Assembly (NCBI RefSeq): GCF_000934605.2
Contig: NZ_CP010897.2
Location: 3,472,001-3,536,000, forward strand
Reading direction: 5' to 3'
Source of the DNA: Pandoraea vervacti
Lineage (GTDB): Bacteria > Pseudomonadota > Gammaproteobacteria > Burkholderiales > Burkholderiaceae
Length of the DNA: 64,000 bases
In this document: piece by piece, positions 41,959-50,008 of the stretch
Layout of the letters: the number at the start of each line of letters is the position of its first letter
How positions within the stretch are numbered: position 1 is the stretch's first letter
Made by a program: the position numbers and the translations under genes
The notes under the pieces: model-generated
The model's database searches: none
What the model was told of the DNA's origin: nothing
The model's input: the letters and a program-made list of their open reading frames with translations, nothing else

Positions 41959-42873
41959 TCAGACGCGGTCGATGTGCCGCTCGCCGAAGAGCCCTTCCGG
42001 GCGCACCAGCAGGAACAGCAACGCAAACACATAGGGGAACCAGCCTTCGATGCCGCCGAAATTCCCGCCGAAGTGCGCCTGGAGTAATTGCGGCACGTAG
42101 ATCTCCGCAAGCTTTTCCGCAGCCCCGATGATCAGCCCGCCCACGATGGCCCCCGGAATGGACGTGAAACCGCCCAGAATGAGCACGGGCAGCGCCTTGA
42201 GCGCGGTCATCGTCAGTGCAAACTGCACGCCGTTGCGCGAGCCCCAGAGCATGCCGGCTACGAGCGCCACAAAGCCGGAGACACTCCACACGACCACCCA
42301 GATACGCTGCAACGGAATCCCGAGCGAGAGCGCCGCCTGATGGTCGTCCGCCACTGCGCGCAGGGCGCGGCCAATGCTCGTCGCCTTGAAGAACAGCGCC
42401 AGCAGCGCCACGAGCACCGCCGCAATGCCGGCTGCCGCGAGGTCGAAGCTGCTCACCAGCACGCCCGTCGACGCCATGATCGATTCGATGGGTTCATCCA
42501 CAATGCCGAGCGACAACGGGCGCACCTCGTTGCCCCACAGCAGCGGCGCCAGGCCTTCGAGAAAGAACGACAACCCGATGGTCGCCATGAACAGCGTGAT
42601 CGGCGACTGATTCACGAGCTTGCGCAGCACGAAGCGCTCCGTGGCCACACTCACCAGCACCATGACCACGAACGCGCCGATGGCCGCCGCCCACAACGGC
42701 AAGCCACGCTCCATCAGTCCGACAACGGACAATGCCGCGAAATACACCATCGCGCCCTGCGCGAAGTTGAACACCCCGGACGCCTTGAAGATCAGCACGA
42801 AGCCGAGCGCCACGAGCGAATACATCACGCCCGAGAGCAGGCCGCCGATCAGGATTTCAAAGAAGAACTGCAT
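41959..42873 (-). CDS. Branched-chain-type ABC permease (LivH-like)
   Basis: The 304-residue membrane protein has the LivH start (FFFEILIGGLLSGVMYSLVALGFVLIFKASGVFNFAQG) and the conserved SLGIPLQRIWVVVWSVSGFVALVAGMLWG and LIIGAAEKL blocks. GGAGA precedes the start. It sits between livG and livM. Confidence 0.92.
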   Translation of the reverse strand: MQFFFEILIGGLLSGVMYSLVALGFVLIFKASGVFNFAQGAMVYFAALSVVGLMERGLPLWAAAIGAFVVMVLVSVATERFVLRKLVNQSPITLFMATIGLSFFLEGLAPLLWGNEVRPLSLGIVDEPIESIMASTGVLVSSFDLAAAGIAAVLVALLALFFKATSIGRALRAVADDHQAALSLGIPLQRIWVVVWSVSGFVALVAGMLWGSRNGVQFALTMTALKALPVLILGGFTSIPGAIVGGLIIGAAEKLAEIYVPQLLQAHFGGNFGGIEGWFPYVFALLFLLVRPEGLFGERHIDRV

Positions 42874-42939
42874 CGATGTCTCCAGGTTGTCAACGCGTCG
42901 CCAGCGGTCCTGCGCTGTCTTTGCACCGTCGTTGCGATG

Positions 42940-43746
42940 TCATGCCGCCGCCGGCACGCCGTGTGCCGCACCAAGATAGGCGCGGATCACTTCGGGGTCG
43001 CCGCGCACTTCGTCCGGCGTGCCGTCGCCGATCTTCTTGCCGTAGTCGAGCACCACAACACGATCGGAAATATCCATGACCACGCCCATGTCGTGTTCGA
43101 TAAGCACGATCGTTGTGCCGAACTCCTCGTTCACTTCGAGGATGAAGCGACACATGTCGCGCTTTTCTTCGAGGTTCATGCCCGCCATCGGTTCGTCGAG
43201 CAGCAGCAACTCCGGCTCTGCCGCCAGAGCGCGCGCGAGTTCCACGCGTTTTTGCAGCCCGTAAGGCAGACGCCCGACCGGTGTTTTGCGGATGTGCTGG
43301 ATTTCGAGGAAGTCGATGATCTCTTCGACCTTGGCGCGATTGGCCTTCTCCTCCTGGCGTGCCTTGCCCCACCAGAGCGCGCTGGCGAGCAGCCCGGCGC
43401 GCATGCGGGTGTTGCGCCCCGTCATGATGTTATCGAGCACGGACATGCCCTTGAACAGCGCGATGTTCTGGAACGTACGCGCCACGCCCTGACGCGCCGC
43501 TGCCGTCGGATGCATGCGCTGACGGACTTCGCCGCGAAAGACGATGGTCCCCTGCTGCGGATGATAAACGCCGTTGATGACGTTAAGCATCGAGCTCTTG
43601 CCCGCCCCGTTGGGACCGATAATGGCGCGAATCTCGTGCGCCATCACGTTGAACGAGATATCCGTCAGCGCTTTCACCCCGCCGAACGACAGGCTGATGT
43701 GCTGCAAATCGAGTAAAACGTCGCCGGTCTTGCGGTGCTCACTCAT
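42940..43746 (-). CDS. Branched-chain-type ABC ATPase (LivG-like)
   Basis: The 268-residue ATPase has Walker A GPNGAGKSSML, the LivG-type RTFQNIALFKGMSVLDNIMTGR, the signature LPYGLQKRVELARAL, Walker B LLLLDEPMAGMN and LIEHDMGVVMDISD. A GTG (43749) directly precedes ATG 43746; the ATG has AGGAG at better spacing. It follows the FadD-like ligase gene in the operon. Confidence 0.93.
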   Translation of the reverse strand: MSEHRKTGDVLLDLQHISLSFGGVKALTDISFNVMAHEIRAIIGPNGAGKSSMLNVINGVYHPQQGTIVFRGEVRQRMHPTAAARQGVARTFQNIALFKGMSVLDNIMTGRNTRMRAGLLASALWWGKARQEEKANRAKVEEIIDFLEIQHIRKTPVGRLPYGLQKRVELARALAAEPELLLLDEPMAGMNLEEKRDMCRFILEVNEEFGTTIVLIEHDMGVVMDISDRVVVLDYGKKIGDGTPDEVRGDPEVIRAYLGAAHGVPAAA

Positions 43747-43860
43747 CACGTCTCCTGCGGCAGTGCCGGGCTGAGGTCGGTTCGTCGTCGCTGCGTTTTC
43801 TGCGTTTTCTGCGGTCCGGGCGCGCGCATGGTGCGCATGGCGCTAATGGGTCTTCATCGC

Positions 43861-45834
43861 TCACGCCGCACAGCGAAATTTCGCAGGCGCAGGGTCGTCG
43901 ACGGGCGCGCGCACTCCAACGACGCGCGCCGGGTGAATCGTCAGGGTGGCGCTCACGCTGCCCTCGCGTCCGTCTTCGAACTTCACACGCGTCTCGATGA
44001 ATTGCGTCGACTTGCCCGTGTAGAACGCGTCGATCAGCTCGCCGTATTTCTGCGCGATGTAGCCGCGACGCACTTTGCGCGTGCGCGTGAGTTCGTCGTC
44101 GTCCGGGTCGAGCTCCTTGTGGAGAATCACGAAGCGCTGGATCTGCGCGGCGGCGAACGCCGACTCGCGGGCGAGATCCGCATTGACCTGCTCGATGCAA
44201 CCGAGAATCAGCTCGGCCACGAGCGGGTTGCCCGCGAGATCGATGTACCCGGCGTAGGCGAGGTTTTGCCGCTCGGCCCAGTTGCCCACGGCATCCATGT
44301 CGATGTTGATGAAGGCGCACACGCCGTCGCGACCGTCACCGAATGCCACGGCTTCCTTGATGTACGAGAAGAACTTGAGCTTGTTCTCGATGTACTTCGG
44401 TGCGAACAGCGATCCGCAGGCAAGTTTGCCGACGTCCTTGGCGCGGTCGATGATGCGCAGGTGGCCGTCGGCATCGATGATGCCCGCATCGCCCGTGCGG
44501 AAGTAGCCGGCTTCGTCGAGCGCTTCGCGTGTGGCGTCGGGACGCTTGTAGTACTCCTTGAGCAAACCGACGCCGCGCACCAGCACCTCGCCGTTCTCTG
44601 CGATCTTGATTTCCATGCCCGGCGCGACCGGCCCCACGCTATCGAACCGCACCTGACGATCCGGTTGCAGACAGACGTAAGCGCATGTCTCCGTCTGTCC
44701 GTAGAACTGCTTCAGGTTGATGCCGATGGCACGGTAGAACCGGAACAGATCCGGGCCGATGGCCTCTCCGGCGGTGTAGGCCGTGCGAATGCGGCTCATG
44801 CCAAGCGTGTTGCGCAGCGGCCCGTACACGCAGAGGTTGCCAAGCGCGTACTGCAGACGATCGAGCAGCGGCACGGGACGGCCATCGAGCACGGCGGCGC
44901 CACAGCGGTTCGCCACATTCATGAAATGCGCGAACATTTTCCGCTTGAGACGGTTGGCGTCTTCCATGCGGATCATGACCTGCGTGAGCACATTCTCGTA
45001 CACGCGCGGCGGTGCGAAGTAATACGTCGGGCCGATCTCGCGCATGTCTGTGGCGATCGTGTCGGGCGATTCCGGGCAGTTGACGGTGAAGCCGGCGACC
45101 AGTGCCTGCGCATAGGAAAACAGATGATCGCCGACCCATGCCATCGGCAGATACGACAGCACTTCGTCGCCCGGGCCGAGCCGGTCGAACTGGCTGCCAT
45201 GGTAGGCGGCGCCGATCAGCCCGGCGTGCGAGTGACACACGCCCTTGGGCTTGCCGGTCGTGCCGGACGTATAGAGGATGGTGGCAGTGTCGTCGGGATC
45301 GACGCCAGCCACTGCTTCGTCGAAATAGCGCGGATGCTGCGCATCGAACGTGCGCCCCTGCTCCAGCGCCGACGCGTAGGATTGCAGGCCGGGCGCGTCG
45401 TAGTTGCGCAGGCCGCGCTGGTCTTCATAGATGATGTGGGACAGGCGCGGCACCTGTGCGCGCAGCTCCAGCAGCTTGTCGACCTGCTCCTGGTCTTCGA
45501 CGATGGCGAAATCGATTTCCGCGTCTTCGAGCACGTGCGCCATCTCGGCGGCCACGGCGTCCTGATACAACGGCACCGCAACGCCGCCGAGCGCCTGCGC
45601 GGCCGTCATCGCCCAGTACAAGCGCACGCGGTTATTGCCGACGATGGCCAGATTGTCGCCCCGCCGGAAGCCCGCCGCCGCAAGCGCGCAGGCGAGCATG
45701 CGCACCTCGTGCGCGGCCTCCTGCCAGCTCCAGCTTTGCCATATCCCGAGATCTTTTTCCCGATACGCCGTACGGGCGCCCCGTGTCGCGGCGTGTGCCA
45801 ACAACAATCGCGGGAAGGTAGTCCGCTCCTGCAT
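43861..45834 (-). CDS. Long-chain fatty-acid-CoA ligase-like AMP-dependent synthetase
   Basis: The 657-residue ANL enzyme has the P-loop ILYTSGTTGKPKGVCHSH, YGQTETCAYV (A5), YFRTGDAGIIDADGHLRIIDRAKDVGKL (A7-A8) and a longer C-terminal part containing KYIENKLKFFSYIKEAV, as in FadD15/long-chain ligases with a large C-domain. It activates a fatty or aryl-alkyl acid to its CoA ester. It is the first gene of the importer operon (AGGAG ribosome-binding site). With the PaaK-like enzyme at the other end this points to import and activation of a carboxylic acid. Confidence 0.88.
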   Translation of the reverse strand: MQERTTFPRLLLAHAATRGARTAYREKDLGIWQSWSWQEAAHEVRMLACALAAAGFRRGDNLAIVGNNRVRLYWAMTAAQALGGVAVPLYQDAVAAEMAHVLEDAEIDFAIVEDQEQVDKLLELRAQVPRLSHIIYEDQRGLRNYDAPGLQSYASALEQGRTFDAQHPRYFDEAVAGVDPDDTATILYTSGTTGKPKGVCHSHAGLIGAAYHGSQFDRLGPGDEVLSYLPMAWVGDHLFSYAQALVAGFTVNCPESPDTIATDMREIGPTYYFAPPRVYENVLTQVMIRMEDANRLKRKMFAHFMNVANRCGAAVLDGRPVPLLDRLQYALGNLCVYGPLRNTLGMSRIRTAYTAGEAIGPDLFRFYRAIGINLKQFYGQTETCAYVCLQPDRQVRFDSVGPVAPGMEIKIAENGEVLVRGVGLLKEYYKRPDATREALDEAGYFRTGDAGIIDADGHLRIIDRAKDVGKLACGSLFAPKYIENKLKFFSYIKEAVAFGDGRDGVCAFINIDMDAVGNWAERQNLAYAGYIDLAGNPLVAELILGCIEQVNADLARESAFAAAQIQRFVILHKELDPDDDELTRTRKVRRGYIAQKYGELIDAFYTGKSTQFIETRVKFEDGREGSVSATLTIHPARVVGVRAPVDDPAPAKFRCAA

Positions 45835-46149
45835 GCCAGTCTCCTGTGTCTCGCCACCTGTCGACGTTCGTCGAGGGGGAAGTGGCGTGGCTCGGTCGGC
45901 GCACGTGCTTGCGGCACGCTCCTTGTGGCTCGCAGCGTCTTTCGCGCGACGCTCTTTTTGTTTGGAATGCGATCTTACGAATTCAACCGGTGGCTACAAC
46001 ACATGCCTGCGGCCAGCGACTACTGCGACTACCGATATGCCCGGCAAGGCTCAGCTTCTATACTTGTGTTTCGGCGTCGTGCAGGACCACCGTGTGTGCT
46101 TGTCTCGCTTACCAGGCAAGGCGAAGATACCTCATGGCTCACGGCGGGT

Positions 46150-46167
46150 TTGTCACCAGGATGACAA
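46150..46167. promoter_or_regulatory. Inverted repeat TTGTCA-N6-TGACAA, candidate Crp/Fnr-type operator
   Basis: The 18-bp perfect inverted repeat lies 19 bases before the Crp/Fnr-type gene and has the half-site spacing of that family. It could mediate autoregulation or act on the divergent ligase/importer operon. The rest of the 350-base gap (45835-46185) shows no gene. Confidence 0.6.
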
Positions 46168-46185
46168 TCAAGGGAAAGTCCCTAT

Positions 46186-46857
46186 ATGTCGCTCGAAACC
46201 TTGTTGCAGCGCAGCGTATGGGCGCAGGGATTGACGCCCGAGCAACGCGCGCGCGTCGTGGCGGAAATTCAGGTGCGTCCGGTGGAAAACGGCGGTTACG
46301 TGTGCCGCAAGGGCGACCCCACGCATGCGTGGTTCGGCGTCATCGAAGGGTTGGTCAAGATCACGACGGCTTCGGCCAACGGAAAATCGGTCACCTTCAC
46401 GGGAGTGCCTGCCGGCGCGTGGTTCGGCGAAGGGTCGGTGCTCAAGCACGAGATCCGGAAGTACGACGTGATGGCGTTGCGCGATTCCGTGCTCGCGCAC
46501 ATGCCGATCGCCACGTTCGACTGGCTGCTCGACACCAGCATCCCGTTCAATCGTTTTCTCACGCTGCAGCTCAATGAGCGATTGGGGCAGTTCATTGCCG
46601 CCGTCGAGCATGAGCGTCTGCTCGACACGGACGCCCGGGTCGCGCGCTCGCTGTCGTCGATGTTCAATCCGAATCTCTATCCGTCTGACGACAACACCGT
46701 GCAGATTTCGCAGGAGGAATTGAGCTATCTCGCCGGCGTGTCGCGCCAGCGCGTGAATCTTGCGTTGAAGGTGCTCGAACAGGCGGGGCTGGTGAAAGTC
46801 GACTACGGCGTGCTGACGATTCTCGACCTGGAGGGATTGCGGGAATTCGGCATGTGA
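46186..46857 (+). CDS. Crp/Fnr family transcriptional regulator
   Basis: The 223-residue protein has an N-terminal cyclic-nucleotide-binding-like beta-barrel (GGYVCRKGDPTHAWFGVIEGLVKI...GAWFGEGSVLKHE) and a C-terminal winged helix with ISQEELSYLAGVSRQRVNLALKVLEQAGLVKVDYGVLTI. It lacks the N-terminal Cys cluster of Fnr. GGAAAG lies before the ATG. It is divergent from the FadD-like gene of the importer operon and probably regulates it. Confidence 0.9.
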   Translation: MSLETLLQRSVWAQGLTPEQRARVVAEIQVRPVENGGYVCRKGDPTHAWFGVIEGLVKITTASANGKSVTFTGVPAGAWFGEGSVLKHEIRKYDVMALRDSVLAHMPIATFDWLLDTSIPFNRFLTLQLNERLGQFIAAVEHERLLDTDARVARSLSSMFNPNLYPSDDNTVQISQEELSYLAGVSRQRVNLALKVLEQAGLVKVDYGVLTILDLEGLREFGM

Positions 46858-47146
46858 GCGCAGAATCTTGCGTTTACCGCCCCCTTCCGCCACGAAACTC
46901 CATGCCCGCGGCCCCGATCCCGGCCATCGATTCTCGCCCGACACTGCGCGGGCAGCAGCGTAGCACGCCTTCCCCTCGAACGTCATCATGCGCCGGACCT
47001 CGTCGCCGCGGCTGCCGACGGTGAACTCTGGAATCCGAAGGTAACGGTCGTGCCGAACGCCAACACCGTGGATGCCTACATCCACAGGGCACTGAAGGGG
47101 CGCCACGAGCGCATCATGCCCGATGGCCGCAAGCGCGCCCAATGCC

Positions 47147-47467
47147 TCAGGCCACGGCGCTCACCGATCCCAGCGGTCCAGCCGAGTACAGGACCAGACA
47201 GGGGCAGACCATGCGTCTCGCAATATCGAGCGCTTCGGTTTTCGTCTCCAGGAAAGACGCTTCCCACGGGTTCCTGACGTGGTCGCTCACATAGACGTTC
47301 AGCTTCTTGTCGTAATGGGCGCCGAAGAATTCGTTGCGGAAGTAGAACCAGACCACATATCCGCGTCGCGGCAACTTTTCGGGCAGCGGATGCACCGGAT
47401 ACTCATTGGCGGGCACCCGTCGTCTGAGCGATATCCAGCGCTGATAGTCCACACGCGTCGCATTCAT
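47147..47467 (-). CDS. Hypothetical protein (small, basic, aromatic-rich)
   Basis: The 106-residue protein starts MNATRVDYQRWISLRRRVPANEYPVHPLPEKLPRRGYVVWFYFRNEFFGAHYDKKLN and has no family I recognise; it is soluble and contains a Cys pair (VCPCLVLYS). Three start codons are close; AAAGGAGG lies six bases before ATG 47467, which decides the start. A GC-rich hairpin (about 47488-47505) lies just before the leader. Confidence 0.6.
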   Translation of the reverse strand: MNATRVDYQRWISLRRRVPANEYPVHPLPEKLPRRGYVVWFYFRNEFFGAHYDKKLNVYVSDHVRNPWEASFLETKTEALDIARRMVCPCLVLYSAGPLGSVSAVA

Positions 47468-47712
47468 CTTCATCCTCCTTTGGCGAAAAGCCCCGGGCCG
47501 GGGCGATTCGTCATGATGGGGAAGAACACGCGACAAGAGTTACGGAAACGTCCGAATCACCGCGACTCGCGATACGTCAACCAAAAGACGCGCGACCGGA
47601 ATCGACAATTCGTTGGGCTTTGGCTCGCGCAGCGGGTGGACTCGCGGCTGTCCACCTGCCCAATATCCACACGGATCTGCCCGCCAGAGGTCACGCATCC
47701 CGGCAAACGCAC

Positions 47713-48876
47713 TCACCACGGGGCGTATTGCTCGAAGATCGTCTGACGCTCGAAAGCGATCAGCACCGCCCGTTTGTGGGGGAAATCGAATTCGCGCAGC
47801 CGCGCCGCGCCCTGCCCCTGCATGTAGGCGATCCAGCGGTCGTGATCGATGCGCGGTTCACCCACGATTCGCTGGGTGCGGGGATCGTCCAGGAAGATGT
47901 AATGGATGATGGAGCGCAGCCAGGCCTCCGTGCGCCCTGGCGACCGAAAACGTGTGGAGCCGACGAGCAGATGAAACCCGCGATCGTAGTCCGCGGCGTC
48001 GCAAAACGGCGCAATGCGGTCCTCCTTCGCCCAATACACCTCGAAGTAGGCGAACGGTTCGTCGTCGAAACAGGCGAACAGCGTGACCGTATGCGGGTCG
48101 TCGTGCATTTTCTTCAGATACTCGGCGTGCTCCTCCAACGTGCCCGTCTGCTCCCAGAAGTGCGCCACGCTGTCGAGATTCATCCACTCGTGAAAGCGTT
48201 CCACGTCGCCGGGCTGGTCGATGGCTCGCAGGCTGAAATGCGTGCCAAGGCGCGCGATGTGGCGTCGATACACCTCGCCCACCGGCTTGGGCGCGCGCAG
48301 CGCATGGCGTTTTCCCTGCGTCACGACATACTGCTGCGCCATGCCGGCCGACGACGGACCTCGCAGCCACAGCGCCGGATGCTGCCAGAACGTCTGGCGC
48401 GACACATGCAGCACTTGCGCACCGTCGGTTTGCGAGAACCGTTCCCCAACACCGTCGCGCACCGCGCCGACCACCCATGTCGTGTGCAACGCCTCGAACT
48501 GTGCGACCGGCCACACCACGCTCGCGTGACGGCAGGCCTTGTGGTGGCAGAAGACGGCGGCCAGCACCGGCAGCAATGCCTGCACCGGAAGATGACCGTC
48601 GTGGGGCGCCGTTGCCTGCAACATCATGCCGTCGTCGGCCTCGCTCACGCGAAAGACCGCGACGGGGCGCGCATCGCACCAAAGGGTCAGGTCCTGACCT
48701 GCACGCGCGACCGCGTCGTCGGGCCCGCTCGCGTGATAGCGACGGCCATCGGACAGTGTGAGCGCGTAGGGAATGTCGGGGGCATCCAGAGCATCCAATG
48801 CCGCCGGGGCCACCGGGGCCGCCGGGGCCGCCGTCGCGTTCGACGTTTTGGCATGCGCCGTCATGGCAATTGACAC
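47713..48876 (-). CDS. Siderophore-type GNAT acyltransferase (IucB/AlcB-like)
   Basis: The 387-residue protein matches the IucB/RhbD/AlcB acetyltransferase group: the C-terminal GNAT domain has FHEWMNLDSVAHFWEQTGTLEEHAEYLKKM, AYFEVYWAKEDRIAPF, DYDRGFHLLVGSTRFRSPGRTEAWLRSIIHYIFLDD and RIVGEPRIDHDRWI. Such enzymes acylate a hydroxylated diamine (N-OH-lysine or N-OH-ornithine) to form hydroxamate ligands. No monooxygenase is visible in the window, so that partner probably lies beyond the right edge or elsewhere. The N-terminal ~35 residues are Ala/Pro-rich, encoded by a 9-bp GGGGCCGCC-type repeat. GTG 48876 has GAGGAG upstream. Confidence 0.85.
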   Translation of the reverse strand: MSIAMTAHAKTSNATAAPAAPVAPAALDALDAPDIPYALTLSDGRRYHASGPDDAVARAGQDLTLWCDARPVAVFRVSEADDGMMLQATAPHDGHLPVQALLPVLAAVFCHHKACRHASVVWPVAQFEALHTTWVVGAVRDGVGERFSQTDGAQVLHVSRQTFWQHPALWLRGPSSAGMAQQYVVTQGKRHALRAPKPVGEVYRRHIARLGTHFSLRAIDQPGDVERFHEWMNLDSVAHFWEQTGTLEEHAEYLKKMHDDPHTVTLFACFDDEPFAYFEVYWAKEDRIAPFCDAADYDRGFHLLVGSTRFRSPGRTEAWLRSIIHYIFLDDPRTQRIVGEPRIDHDRWIAYMQGQGAARLREFDFPHKRAVLIAFERQTIFEQYAPW

Positions 48877-48976
48877 AATTCGATCTCCTCAAGACAAGCC
48901 GGACGCCGCCATGGCATCCGTCAGAATTCACTCACCGAGCTCAGGTGCAACCTCGTACCCGGCTTCACGCCCGGCT

Positions 48977-50008
48977 TTATGCTCCGCGCTCACTTCGGCT
49001 TGATGTACCGAGCGCGGCACGTGAGCGCATGGCAGGCGCCATCGATGTGAACGCGGCGCCGACAAGGCCGGTAATCCGGTCGAGCGACACCGGGCCTCCG
49101 AACCCCCACGACGGCGGCAGGAATGCCACCCGCGCGTCTCGCACGGCCGGTAGCGCACGCCATACGGGCAATTGGTAGGCAGGCGCCGCGCCGTTATCGA
49201 CGACGATCAGCGACCATTCGGGGTGCCGCGCCAGATCGCCGAGCGACAGGTTCACCATCGACTGACGTGCGTCGAGCCAGCCCAACGCGTTGCGCGCGCC
49301 GAGATGCCCGATCAGCGCGCCGATCATGTCCTTGTTGTCGTAGGCCCAGAAGTTGCCCCCGCCCGCGTTCGCATTGAGCAGCGCAATCGGCGCGTCGCGA
49401 AATCCGTCGCGCAGCGCCATGTCCCGTGCCGCGGCAATACGCGCTTCGCTATGCGCAACGACTTGTGCGGCTGCCTCCACACGCCCCGTCATGCCACCCA
49501 GTGCGCGGAAAATCGCGAGCATTCGGTCGAGCGCGTCGCCCTCGCCTTGTGCGGGTTGCACGTTGAAGACGACCGTCGGCGCGATGCGTGCGAGCGCGTC
49601 AAACAGGCGCTCATGCCGATAGGCGTAGGCAACGATCAGATCGGGACGCAATGCGGCAATCGCTTCCAGATTCGGTTGCTCGCGCGTGCCGACGGACGCC
49701 CCCGCATCGATTCGGTCCGCCCGGTACCTGACCCATTGCGCATAACCCCGCGCATCGGCCACGCCCACCGGCGTGACGTCGAGCGCGAGCAGCGATTCGG
49801 TAAACAGAAACTCCAGCGAGACGACCCGTTTTGCATGCGTCGGCAATTCAGGCGATGCGCGGTTGAACAGCCCGCGATAGTGCTGCGCGCGCACGTCGAA
49901 CGGCACGACGCCGAGCGCCGTCGCGGCACCGGCAACGAGAGACTTCAGGCAGTGGCGGCGCCCCGGCTGACACGGCATGCCTGCGATCGTATTAGCCGGC
50001 ATGGGCAT
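48977..50008 (-). CDS. Ferric-siderophore ABC substrate-binding protein (FhuD-like)
   Basis: The 343-residue protein starts with a twin-arginine-like signal (RRHCLKSLVAGAATALG, start about residue 17) and has the type III periplasmic-binding (FhuD/TroA) core: LEFLFTESLLALDVTPVGVAD, LIVAYAYRHERLFDALARIAPTVVF, and the C-terminal GGPVSLDRITGLV. It carries ferri-siderophore across the periplasm. ATG 50008 is preferred (GAGGTC upstream) although it overlaps the end of the permease gene by 17 bases. Confidence 0.9.
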   Translation of the reverse strand: MPMPANTIAGMPCQPGRRHCLKSLVAGAATALGVVPFDVRAQHYRGLFNRASPELPTHAKRVVSLEFLFTESLLALDVTPVGVADARGYAQWVRYRADRIDAGASVGTREQPNLEAIAALRPDLIVAYAYRHERLFDALARIAPTVVFNVQPAQGEGDALDRMLAIFRALGGMTGRVEAAAQVVAHSEARIAAARDMALRDGFRDAPIALLNANAGGGNFWAYDNKDMIGALIGHLGARNALGWLDARQSMVNLSLGDLARHPEWSLIVVDNGAAPAYQLPVWRALPAVRDARVAFLPPSWGFGGPVSLDRITGLVGAAFTSMAPAMRSRAALGTSSRSERGA

